From Spirochaetaceae bacterium (GTDB lineage Bacteria > Spirochaetota > Spirochaetia > DSM-2461): DNA of 21,032 nucleotides. The position numbers were made by a program, and so were the translations under genes. Under the pieces are notes generated by a model. The model ran no database searches. It was given only the letters and a program-made list of their open reading frames with translations, and had not been told where the DNA came from. The stretch is from contig QKAI01000449.1 in the NCBI GenBank assembly GCA_003246505.1, positions 1-21,032 on the forward strand. The letters are read 5' to 3'. This document shows, in pieces, positions 1 through 6,420 of this stretch; within the stretch, counting starts at the first letter, position 1, and each line of letters opens with the position of its first letter.

Positions 1-399
1 GCCGGGGAGATTCTCCAGGGAGATCCGGGACAGACCGCGATCGTGCCCCTCCATCTTACCCTGCTGCTTATCGGAAAGAAACAGGAGCTTCGCCTCCGAG
101 TGCTCCAGGATTTTTCCTATCTCGTCTCCCTGGAAATCGGGAAGGATGGGGACGAGAACGGCCCCCAGGGTGGTCACGGCGAAGAAGACCTGGGGCCAGT
201 AGAGGGAGCTCTCCCCCAGCAGGGCGACCCGGTCCCCGGGAACGATCCCCCGGGCGATCAGCCAGCAGCTCAGCCGGGTGACGCTCTGCCCCAGCTCCAG
301 ATATGTCAGGCCCGTCTCCTCCCCGTAATGGGAGAAGGCTTTTCTATCGTAGAATTTCTCTACCGAAGAGAAAAGAACATTATTAATTGTTTCTTTCAT
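1..399 (-). CDS. AMP-forming acyl-CoA synthetase/ligase, N-terminal part (cut by window edge)
   Basis: This open reading frame runs off the left edge, so only the first 133 codons are present. The protein begins MKETINNVLFSSVEKFYDRK. It continues with LTYLELGQSVTRLSCWLIARG, GDRVALLGESS, and WPQVFFAVTTLGAVLVPI. This is the usual N-terminal layout of AMP-binding (ANL superfamily) enzymes such as long-chain acyl-CoA synthetases, which activate a carboxylate with ATP to an acyl-adenylate and then form the CoA thioester. The P-loop, adenylation motifs and C-terminal lid lie outside the window, so the substrate cannot be judged. The ATG at 399-397 has no convincing Shine-Dalgarno sequence. A promoter-like element ends six bases before it, so the mRNA may be leaderless. 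It is divergent from the hisA-like gene. Confidence 0.85.
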   Translation of the reverse strand, partial: MKETINNVLFSSVEKFYDRKAFSHYGEETGLTYLELGQSVTRLSCWLIARGIVPGDRVALLGESSLYWPQVFFAVTTLGAVLVPILPDFQGDEIGKILEHSEAKLLFLSDKQQGKMEGHDRGLSRISLENLPG

Positions 400-405
400 C
401 GGATA

Positions 406-434
406 AGAATAACACACTTTTTTCCATAAGTCAC
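406..434 (-). promoter_or_regulatory. Candidate sigma-70 promoter for the acyl-CoA ligase, leaderless arrangement
   Basis: On the minus strand GTGACT (434-429) is followed after 17 bases by TATTCT (411-406), then six bases and the ATG. Matches to TTGACA and TATAAT are 4/6 and 5/6. With a -10 element at -12 to -7, +1 would fall on the A of the start codon. It was found by eye only. Confidence 0.4.
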
Positions 435-464
435 ATCTATTCTTATGGGCGTAGGGAACCGGCC

Positions 465-493
465 TATCCATGGGCGGGGAAGTGATCTATAAT
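465..493 (+). promoter_or_regulatory. Candidate promoter of the hisA-like gene
   Basis: A perfect TATAAT lies at 488-493, with a poor -35 (TATCCA, 465-470) 17 bases upstream. It ends seven bases before the ATG at 501. If it is real, the upstream ATG at 492 lies inside the -10 box and is not transcribed. The weak -35 keeps confidence low. Confidence 0.35.
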
Positions 494-500
494 GAATTCC

Positions 501-1280
501 ATGAAGCTCAGACCCTGCATAGACCTGCACGAGGGACATGTCAAACAGATAGTGGGGGGGACCCTTTCCGACGGTTCGGGGAAGGAAAAGGGTTCCGCCA
601 GGGAGAATTTCGTCTCCGACAAGGACGCCTCCTGGTACGCGGCCCTTTACAGGGAAAAAAATCTCACCGGCGGCCATGTGATCAAGCTCGGCCCGGGTAA
701 CGACGCCCAGGCCCGGTCCGCCCTTAAGACCTGGCCCGGAGGCCTTCAGATAGGCGGGGGCATTACCGTGGAGAACGCCGCCGGATGGCTGGAAGCGGGA
801 GCCTCCCACGTCATCGTCACCTCCGCCCTGTTCACGGGGGGACGGCTTGATTACGAAAAGGCGGAGGCCCTGAGCCGCAGGGTCGGCCCGGAGCATCTGG
901 TGCTGGATCTCAGCTGCCGCCGGCGCGGGGAGGAGTGGATCGTGGTGACCGACCGGTGGCAGACCTTTACCGACTACGTGCTGACACCCCGTTCCCTGGA
1001 GGAGCTGTCCGGTCTCTGCGCCGAATTCCTGATCCACGGGGTGGATGTGGAGGGTAAAAAATGCGGGATAGAGGAGGAACTTGTCGCCCTCCTCGCATCC
1101 GCCCCATCCGCGCCGGTCACCTACGCGGGGGGAGTGGCCACCCTGGAGGATGTGGATAGGATTCGCCGCCTGGGCCGGGGGAGAATCGACTTTACCATCG
1201 GCAGCGCCCTGGATATTTTCGGCGGGGACCTCCCCCTGGAAGAGGTCATGGCCTACCTGGATCAAAGTGTAAAAAAATAG
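501..1280 (+). CDS. hisA: Eukaryotic-type (HIS6-like) phosphoribosylformimino-AICAR ribotide isomerase
   Basis: The product is an (beta/alpha)8-barrel isomerase of histidine biosynthesis. It converts ProFAR to PRFAR by an Amadori rearrangement. The sequence follows fungal and plant HIS6 rather than ordinary bacterial HisA. Shared blocks are CIDLH...VKQIVGGTL at the N-terminus, HVIKLGPGN, LQIGGGI, VLDLSCRR, RWQTFTDY, FLIHGVDVEG, YAGGVATLEDVD and IGSALDIFGG near the C-terminus. The first catalytic Asp is in CIDLH (residue 8) and the second is probably in HGVDVEG. The phosphate-binding GGG and GSALD loops are kept. The preferred start is ATG 501, giving 259 aa: it matches the homologues' length before CID and lies seven bases after TATAAT. 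An in-frame ATG at 492, preceded by GGGGAAG, is the alternative and would add three residues. No other his genes are nearby. Confidence 0.9.
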   Translation: MKLRPCIDLHEGHVKQIVGGTLSDGSGKEKGSARENFVSDKDASWYAALYREKNLTGGHVIKLGPGNDAQARSALKTWPGGLQIGGGITVENAAGWLEAGASHVIVTSALFTGGRLDYEKAEALSRRVGPEHLVLDLSCRRRGEEWIVVTDRWQTFTDYVLTPRSLEELSGLCAEFLIHGVDVEGKKCGIEEELVALLASAPSAPVTYAGGVATLEDVDRIRRLGRGRIDFTIGSALDIFGGDLPLEEVMAYLDQSVKK

Positions 1281-1282
1281 AT

Positions 1283-1312
1283 TTGACACGGGCCGGTAGA
1301 AAACATTACAAT
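1283..1312 (+). promoter_or_regulatory. Sigma-70-type promoter of cheR-cheB
   Basis: A perfect TTGACA (1283-1288) and TACAAT (1307-1312, 5/6) are separated by 18 bases. They begin three bases after the hisA stop codon. Transcription would start near 1319, leaving a leader of about 50 bases with AAGGAA as ribosome binding site before the cheR ATG. This is the strongest promoter by sequence in the window. Confidence 0.6.
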
Positions 1313-1369
1313 TTAAAGGCGGGCGTCTGCGAAGGAAAATCGAGACCGCTTTTATAAAGGAACTCAGAG

Positions 1370-2191
1370 ATGGCAGATTTTTTTGATAATTCCATGTTTT
1401 CTCAATACCGGGACTACATATACGAACAGAGCGGAATCAGTTTCTCCGACTCGAACCGTTCCATACTCGAGAGCCGTCTCAAGGAAAGACTCCGGATGCA
1501 TAAGATCGAAACTCCGAAGGAGTATTTCGATATGCTCAAGAAGGACGACGGGGAGACCCGGAGCTTTCTCGATTCCATCACCACCAATCTGACCCGGTTC
1601 TTCCGCAATCAGGCCCACTACGACGCCTTCATCAACTATGTCATCCCCGATCTGGTGGATTTCAAGAAGAAGAACGGCATGCCCCAGAAACTCGTCCTCT
1701 GGAGCGCCGGATGCTCCACCGGCGAAGAGCCATACACCAACGCCATGGTGCTCAAGGAGCACCTTCCCCCGGGGTACGATTTCACCATCCTGGCCTCGGA
1801 CCTGAGCCTCAAGTCCCTCATGAAAGCCCAGGAGGGGACCTATAACGGCAATATGGTAAGAAACATTCCGGACAACTACCTGAAGAAGTACTTCACCCAG
1901 CAGGGTGACAACTATACCATCAAGGACGAAATAAAGAAGCACGTCCGATTCGACTATCATAACCTGAAATTCGACAGCGGACAGAGGAATATAGACTGCA
2001 TATTCTGCCGCAACGTATTGATTTATTTCGACGAGGCGGCGCAGAAGAACGTGGTGGATCAGTTCTATTCGGCCATGGCGCCCCACTCCTTTCTGTTCAT
2101 CGGCCACTCGGAATCCCTCTTCGGCATGGACACACCCTTCAAATTCATAAAAACCGACTGGGCCTGCCTTTATGGAAAACTGCTCAAATAG
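1370..2191 (+). CDS. cheR: CheR chemotaxis protein methyltransferase
   Basis: The product transfers methyl groups from S-adenosylmethionine to glutamates on chemoreceptors, setting their signalling state in the cytoplasm. It has 273 aa, normal for CheR. The N-terminal helical domain (about 1-80) ends in the family motif TTNLTRFFRN (71-80). The SAM-binding domain follows with LWSAGCSTGEEPYT (about 110-123), ILASDLS (140-146), FCRNVLIYFD and GHSESL near the end. There is no TPR or other C-terminal extension. The start is ATG 1370, with AAGGAA seven bases upstream. cheB follows after 12 bases, so the two are probably cotranscribed. There is no cheA, cheW or cheY in the window, so this is a detached adaptation pair. 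Confidence 0.96.
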   Translation: MADFFDNSMFSQYRDYIYEQSGISFSDSNRSILESRLKERLRMHKIETPKEYFDMLKKDDGETRSFLDSITTNLTRFFRNQAHYDAFINYVIPDLVDFKKKNGMPQKLVLWSAGCSTGEEPYTNAMVLKEHLPPGYDFTILASDLSLKSLMKAQEGTYNGNMVRNIPDNYLKKYFTQQGDNYTIKDEIKKHVRFDYHNLKFDSGQRNIDCIFCRNVLIYFDEAAQKNVVDQFYSAMAPHSFLFIGHSESLFGMDTPFKFIKTDWACLYGKLLK

Positions 2192-2203
2192 GATAACCGT
2201 CCG

Positions 2204-3367
2204 ATGATAGCCGAACCCATTTCCGTCCTGGTGGTAGACGACTCCGCCCTCATGCGCAACATGCTCAAAAAGATCATCTCCACCGACGAGGAACTGAACG
2301 TTGTCGGCGTAGCCATGAACGGCCGGTTCGCCACCCAGAAGATTCCCATGCTCATGCCCGAGGTGATCGTCACCGATCTGGAAATGCCCGACATGAACGG
2401 GATAGACTTCCTGAAATGGCGCCAGGAGGAGGAAGTTGACATACCGGTCATCGTCCTTTCCGCCCACGCCAAGGAGGGCGCCTCCATTACCATGGAAGCC
2501 CTGGCCCTGGGGGCGTCCGATTTCATTACCAAACCCCAGGGGACCGGTCCGGATGAGCTGAGGGAACTGGGCACCCATCTGATCAACCTGCTCAAAGCCT
2601 ACGGGCACAACTACCGACGCCGGGTGGGACGGGTCCCCACCGCCGCGCCCGCTCCCACCTACAGGGAACCCCCGTCCCGGACACCCGCCCCGGCCACCCA
2701 TCCCGCCGAGACCGTCCGCTCCCCTCTGATCAGGGACCACATGCCCAAAACGGAGGGAAGGGAAGGGGTCCTGAATATGTCCGGACTCCGGGGAAGGCCG
2801 GAGATGATCGCCATCGGCATCTCCACCGGCGGCCCCAACGCCCTGCGTCAGGTTTTCGCCCAGATATCCCCCCGCATGCCCCTCCCCATCGTGGTGGTGC
2901 AGCACATGCCCGCCGGTTTTACGAAGGAATTCGCCAACAGCCTTGACAAGATCTCCCCCCTGGAGGTCAAGGAGGCCCAGGATGGGGACCTGCTCAAGCC
3001 GGGGCGCATCCTCATCGCCCCCGGGGACAGGCATGTGGAAGTGGAAAAGCGCAAGCTCGCCACGGTGATCCACCTTTCCGACGCGCCCCCCCAGAACGGG
3101 CATAAACCATCCGCGGGGGTCCTCTTCGATTCGGTGTCCCGGAATTTCGGGGAGAACAGCATCGCCGTGATTATGACGGGAATGGGAAAGGACGGGGCCG
3201 CGGAGATCGGGGGCATCTTTTCCAGGGGGGGCATGACCCTCGCCCAGGACGAAGCCTCATCGGTCGTTTTCGGCATGCCCCGGGTGGCCATAGAGAACAA
3301 AAACATCCGGGAAGTGGTTTCCCTCAACAATATGGCCCGCCGCCTTAACGAACTGACGGGCTGTTAA
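2204..3367 (+). CDS. cheB: CheB chemoreceptor glutamate methylesterase/deamidase with receiver domain
   Basis: The product removes methyl groups that CheR adds to chemoreceptors and is switched on by phosphoryl transfer, normally from CheA. The receiver domain (about 5-130) has the acidic pair D12-D13, the phospho-acceptor D58 in VTDLEMP, S86 and K110. A Pro/Ala-rich linker (about 141-195) joins it to the methylesterase domain (about 198-384). That domain shows the catalytic triad: S207 in GISTGGP, H234 in VVQHMPAG and D330 in GMGKDGA. All key residues are intact and the 387 aa length is normal. The start is ATG 2204, with a modest AGGAT just upstream overlapping the cheR stop. The stop lies five bases from the end of the convergent rseC-like gene. 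Confidence 0.97.
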   Translation: MIAEPISVLVVDDSALMRNMLKKIISTDEELNVVGVAMNGRFATQKIPMLMPEVIVTDLEMPDMNGIDFLKWRQEEEVDIPVIVLSAHAKEGASITMEALALGASDFITKPQGTGPDELRELGTHLINLLKAYGHNYRRRVGRVPTAAPAPTYREPPSRTPAPATHPAETVRSPLIRDHMPKTEGREGVLNMSGLRGRPEMIAIGISTGGPNALRQVFAQISPRMPLPIVVVQHMPAGFTKEFANSLDKISPLEVKEAQDGDLLKPGRILIAPGDRHVEVEKRKLATVIHLSDAPPQNGHKPSAGVLFDSVSRNFGENSIAVIMTGMGKDGAAEIGGIFSRGGMTLAQDEASSVVFGMPRVAIENKNIREVVSLNNMARRLNELTGC

Positions 3368-3372
3368 AGGGA

Positions 3373-3840
3373 TCAGCCGCACCCGCCGCAGGAGGCGCAG
3401 TTCGTCTCGCAGGCCACGTTCTTACGCAGTTCGTCCAGGGTCAGAACCTTCTCCAGCAGGGGATAGTTCTTCTCCTTCTTCAAAAGATTGACGAAGGCGG
3501 GGATCACCAGACCGAACCCCAGCCCGGCCACGCCCATAAGGGCGCGGGGCCCTTCGGCGGCAAAGAAGAGCCCCCCCACCCCGTACAGGGCGGCAAAAAG
3601 GATCAGGGGCACCATGAAGACCAGAAAGGCCGCTCCTATGGTAAGCCCCGTCTTGATACTTATTTCCACATTGTCCCCGATTTTCACCTCCAGTCCTTCC
3701 CTGTTTTTCACCGGGAAGGACCTCTCCTTTACCTTCCAGAACTTCCGGGAGGTGGCCGCCTTGGGGGAAAGGGGCTTTATGTAACGGGCGTAGATCAGAT
3801 CCTCCGGACCGACCTCCACCACTCGGGCGTAATTCGTCAT
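3373..3840 (-). CDS. RseC/MucC-like membrane protein with a C-terminal cysteine cluster
   Basis: This 155 aa protein resembles the RseC/MucC (SoxR-reducing system) family: a short soluble N-terminus, a GDNVEISI segment (about 56-62), then two membrane helices (about 66-88 and 98-119). In E. coli RseC the cysteine cluster lies near the N-terminus. Here the N-terminus has no Cys, and four lie at the extreme C-terminus (C144, C148, C151, C154, spaced C-x3-C-x2-C-x2-C). Such a cluster could bind Fe-S or another metal, which is inference. In the known family the role is electron transfer or control of envelope stress signalling. It is the last gene of a three-gene unit, and its ATG overlaps the ymdB-like stop (ATGA, 3837-3840). 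Family assignment is moderate. Confidence 0.6.
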   Translation of the reverse strand: MTNYARVVEVGPEDLIYARYIKPLSPKAATSRKFWKVKERSFPVKNREGLEVKIGDNVEISIKTGLTIGAAFLVFMVPLILFAALYGVGGLFFAAEGPRALMGVAGLGFGLVIPAFVNLLKKEKNYPLLEKVLTLDELRKNVACETNCASCGGCG

Positions 3841-4634
3841 GACATCTCCTCGCCGCAGGGCATCCGCAGCGTTTCTAAAGATAAGGCTTTACCGGTGCGA
3901 TCGTCAAGTTCCACGATGACCCCCTGGAGCTCCAACCCCTCCACCCCATCGGCGGACCGCTCGGGGATCTGGGTCAGATGCTTGCGGATCTCCACCTCCC
4001 TGTCAAGGCCGGCCACGGAGAACAGGCTCCCCGTGCGCCCCGCGTCGGTGATGAAGGCGGTGCCCTTTCCGCTGACCTGCCCGTCCGCCGTCAGGGCCCG
4101 GGTGCCCGTACCTATGACCGCGCCGATCTGGCCGTCCATCTGGTAGAGCATGGTCTGCTTTTCCGCCGTGGTCAGGGCATTGAACTGGAACAGGACCAGG
4201 GGGGTCTGGGCTTTGATTTTGTCCACAAGGTCGGCGATATAGGTATAGGGGTTGTTCGTATGCATCTTGTTGTATCCGTTCTGCCCCAGCATGGAGACGA
4301 CCGCCACCTTCCGGTTCCCCACGTTAAAATAGGACCACCCCCGTCCGGGGGTTCCCGGGGGAAGATTGGCCGGTTTGAGGAGAAAGAAGGATTTTCCGAT
4401 ATAGGGCAGGATGTCCCGCTTGTAATAGACGCACTCCCCCGAGGTAAGGCAGTCTATGCCCAGCTTGCGCAGGTAGACCGCGTGGTTGCGCCCCATGCCG
4501 AAGCCCCCGGTCACCCCGTTGCAGTGGGCCACGGTGAAATCGATCTTCCGTTCCTCCCTCAGGCGGGGCAGCAGGGTCTTCACCGTGAAGACGCCCCCCT
4601 TACCCACGATGTCTCCGATAAACAGTATTCTCAT
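3837..4634 (-). CDS. YmdB-like (TIGR00282) metallophosphoesterase-fold protein with degenerate active site
   Basis: The 265 aa sequence lines up along its whole length with YmdB/TIGR00282 phosphodiesterases. It shares MRILFIGDIVG at the start, KPANLPPGTPG (87-97), a GT.T...TADG segment (175-185), KGTAFITDAGRTG (190-202), and a C-terminal domain ending QGVIVELDD. The family's metal and catalytic residues, numbered from memory of B. subtilis YmdB, are D8, E39, N40, N67, H68, H150, H175 and H177. Only D8 remains. The others read N39, G40, E67, C68, N152, G177 and R179, after a two-residue insertion. Loss of phosphodiesterase activity is therefore likely, although the gene is intact and in an operon. 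Binding or scaffolding is one possible role. The start overlaps the mtnA stop (ATGA, 4631-4634) and the end overlaps the rseC-like start. Confidence 0.85.
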   Translation of the reverse strand: MRILFIGDIVGKGGVFTVKTLLPRLREERKIDFTVAHCNGVTGGFGMGRNHAVYLRKLGIDCLTSGECVYYKRDILPYIGKSFFLLKPANLPPGTPGRGWSYFNVGNRKVAVVSMLGQNGYNKMHTNNPYTYIADLVDKIKAQTPLVLFQFNALTTAEKQTMLYQMDGQIGAVIGTGTRALTADGQVSGKGTAFITDAGRTGSLFSVAGLDREVEIRKHLTQIPERSADGVEGLELQGVIVELDDRTGKALSLETLRMPCGEEMS

Positions 4635-5650
4635 GTAAGCTGCCTTCCTATCTCTCCGGGGGAGAAGATGCCCCGCTCCGTAATGATGCCCGTGATCAGA
4701 TCGGCGGGGGTCACGTCAAAGGCGGGATTCAGGCACTCCGATCCTTCCGGGGCGACCCTCACCCGGTCCGCCTCTCCGGTTTTCTCCGAAATGCCGAACA
4801 TGTGGGATACCTCCTCGCCGCTCCTCTCCTCTATGGGGATGTCCCCGCCGGTGGGGCAGTCCCGGTCCACTGTGGCGAAGGGGGCGGCCACATAGAAGGG
4901 GATGCCGTTGGCCCGGGCGGCCAGGGCGCTGGTATAGGTGCCTATCTTGTTGGCGATGTCTCCGTTGGCGGCGATCCGGTCGCTCCCCACGATGACCATG
5001 TCTATCATCCCCCGGGACATGTAGAAGCCCGCGGCATTGTCGGCGATCACCGCATGGGGGACGTTCTCCTGGAGCAGTTCGTAAGCGGTGAGCCGGCTGC
5101 CCTGGCAGCGGGGGCGGGTCTCGTCGGCGTAGACGAAGACCTTCCTGTTCTGCCGGACCGCCTTGTAGACCGGGGCCAGGGCGGTTCCCCAGTCCACCGT
5201 CGCCAGCCATCCCGCGTTGCAGTGGGTGTTGATTCTCATGCCGTCCCTTATCAGCGAAGAGCCGTACTCCCCTATCCTCTCTGAGGAGGCGACGTACTCA
5301 TCGGCGATCCGATCCGCCTCTTCCAGGGCATCCCGCCCCCCGGCCAGGGCCTCCCTGATCCGGCCAATCCCGTAGAAGAGATCCTGGGCCGTGGGCCGGG
5401 CCCCGCCGATAACCCGATAGGCTTCCTCCGGATCCTCCCCCCGCAGAACGGCCAGGGCCATGGCGTAAGCCGCCGTGGCTCCGATGGCGGGGGCTCCTCT
5501 CACTACCATGTTGCGAATGGCCAGGGCCGCTTCCCGGTAATCCCCGATTCGGACGATTTCAAACCGGTGGGGGAGAAGGGGCTGATTGATCAGGCAGAGC
5601 CTGTTATCCTCGAACCAGACGGTCCGGTAGGATTTTCCCTCTATTGTCAT
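4631..5650 (-). CDS. mtnA: S-methyl-5-thioribose-1-phosphate isomerase (MtnA, eIF2B-related)
   Basis: The product isomerises 5-methylthioribose 1-phosphate to methylthioribulose 1-phosphate in the methionine salvage pathway, or the related 5-deoxyribose 1-phosphate in some organisms. The 339 aa length is typical. Family motifs are MVVRGAPAIG (48-57), THCNAGWLATVDWGTAL (142-158), YADETRPRCQGSRLTAYEL (174-192), and GSDRIAANGDIANKIGTY (222-239). C144 and D224 correspond to the catalytic Cys and Asp of B. subtilis MtnA (C160 and D240). These motifs favour MtnA over eIF2B-like ribose isomerases. No other salvage gene is visible here. The ATG at 5650 has no Shine-Dalgarno sequence and lies six bases after a -10 element. 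It is first in the three-gene unit. Confidence 0.95.
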   Translation of the reverse strand: MTIEGKSYRTVWFEDNRLCLINQPLLPHRFEIVRIGDYREAALAIRNMVVRGAPAIGATAAYAMALAVLRGEDPEEAYRVIGGARPTAQDLFYGIGRIREALAGGRDALEEADRIADEYVASSERIGEYGSSLIRDGMRINTHCNAGWLATVDWGTALAPVYKAVRQNRKVFVYADETRPRCQGSRLTAYELLQENVPHAVIADNAAGFYMSRGMIDMVIVGSDRIAANGDIANKIGTYTSALAARANGIPFYVAAPFATVDRDCPTGGDIPIEERSGEEVSHMFGISEKTGEADRVRVAPEGSECLNPAFDVTPADLITGIITERGIFSPGEIGRQLT

Positions 5651-5656
5651 GGAATT

Positions 5657-5685
5657 ATTGTAATCGGGATGATCCGGCGGAGCAA
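5657..5685 (-). promoter_or_regulatory. Candidate promoter of mtnA, leaderless arrangement
   Basis: On the minus strand TTGCTC (5685-5680) and TACAAT (5662-5657, 5/6) are 17 bases apart. The -10 ends six bases before the mtnA ATG, which would put +1 on the start codon. The -35 matches consensus at only three positions. Confidence 0.45.
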
Positions 5686-5737
5686 GGGTTTTGGGAAAGA
5701 ACAGGGGACGCTTTTTTTTCGGTCCTTTAAATTCTCC

Positions 5738-5767
5738 TTAGCAATATTCCCATAATTGATGTAGAAT
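5738..5767 (+). promoter_or_regulatory. Candidate promoter of the lpoB lipoprotein operon
   Basis: TTAGCA (5738-5743, 4/6) and TAGAAT (5762-5767, 5/6) are 18 bases apart, pointing at lpoB. The start site would be near 5774, with a leader of about 38 bases containing GAGGAG. It shares the 161-base divergent region with mtnA. It was found by eye. Confidence 0.35.
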
Positions 5768-5811
5768 AGATGATACAGAAAAGACATGATAACACAGTGA
5801 GGAGTCTTTGC

Positions 5812-6420
5812 ATGAAAAAATTAAACGTTACCCTATTCATACTGGGGACCCTGTTCCTGCTGGGCAGCTGCGCCACGACCTCCACCTCCGTAGACCGGAT
5901 CGCCTCCGATGAGGTGGTGGATCTGAGCGGCAGATGGAATGATACCGATTCCCGCCTTGTTGCGGAAACCATGGTGGACAGCCTGATAAACGGCCGCTGG
6001 CTGGGAAAATTCCGCTCCGAAGAGGGCCGGGATCCGGTGGTTATCGTAGGATATATCAGCAATAAGAGTTCCGAGCATATCGAGACGGCCACTTTTACCA
6101 AGGATATAGAGCGGGAGCTTGTGAACAGCGGGGAAGTAACCTTCGTGGCCAGCTCCAACGAAAGGCTTCAGTTGAGGGAGGAGAAACTTGATCAGCAAGG
6201 CAACGCCACGGAAGAGACCATGGCTGCCCTGGCCGCGGAAACGGGGGCCGATTTCATGCTCATAGGGGTGTTCACCTCCCAGACCGATGCTGCTGAGGGC
6301 AAAAAAGTCGTTCTCTATAAGGTCGATATGGAAATGATTGACATAGAGACGAACCAGAAAGTATGGATTGATTCCAAGGACATTAAAAAATACATAGAAA
6401 GATCCAAGAACTCATGGTAG
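5812..6420 (+). CDS. lpoB: LpoB-like penicillin-binding protein activator, lipoprotein
   Basis: This is a 202 aa lipoprotein. A short signal (MKKLNVTLFILGTLFLLGSC) ends in the lipobox LGSC with the lipidated Cys at 20. The mature domain carries family features: LSGRWNDTDSRLVAETMV (38-55), DPVVIVGYISNKSSEHI (74-90), a FTKDIERELVNSGEVTFV stretch (95-112), and a TGADFMLIGVF strand-turn-strand (144-154). Outer-membrane LpoB activates the bifunctional PBP1b during wall synthesis in enterobacteria. That role is assumed here, not shown. The longer reading frame from 5770 is rejected because GAGGAG lies seven bases before ATG 5812 and the signal peptide begins there. The gene overlaps the next one by seven bases. 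Confidence 0.88.
   Translation: MKKLNVTLFILGTLFLLGSCATTSTSVDRIASDEVVDLSGRWNDTDSRLVAETMVDSLINGRWLGKFRSEEGRDPVVIVGYISNKSSEHIETATFTKDIERELVNSGEVTFVASSNERLQLREEKLDQQGNATEETMAALAAETGADFMLIGVFTSQTDAAEGKKVVLYKVDMEMIDIETNQKVWIDSKDIKKYIERSKNSW

Noticed and set aside
43..429. A 128-codon + strand frame at the left end
   Set aside because: The minus strand encodes the recognisable N-terminus of an acyl-CoA ligase over the same bases.
396..1289. A 297-codon minus-strand frame opposite the hisA-like gene
   Set aside because: It is a shadow of a clearly conserved gene, and its product has no family features.
1364..3103. A 579-codon minus-strand frame opposite cheR-cheB
   Set aside because: cheR and cheB are certain. 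The antisense product is Gly/Val/His-rich with no motif or ribosome binding site.
3359..3378. GGCTG...CAGCC hairpin between the cheB and rseC-like gene ends as a terminator
   Set aside because: The stem is only 5 bp with a 10-base loop and no T-run on either strand.
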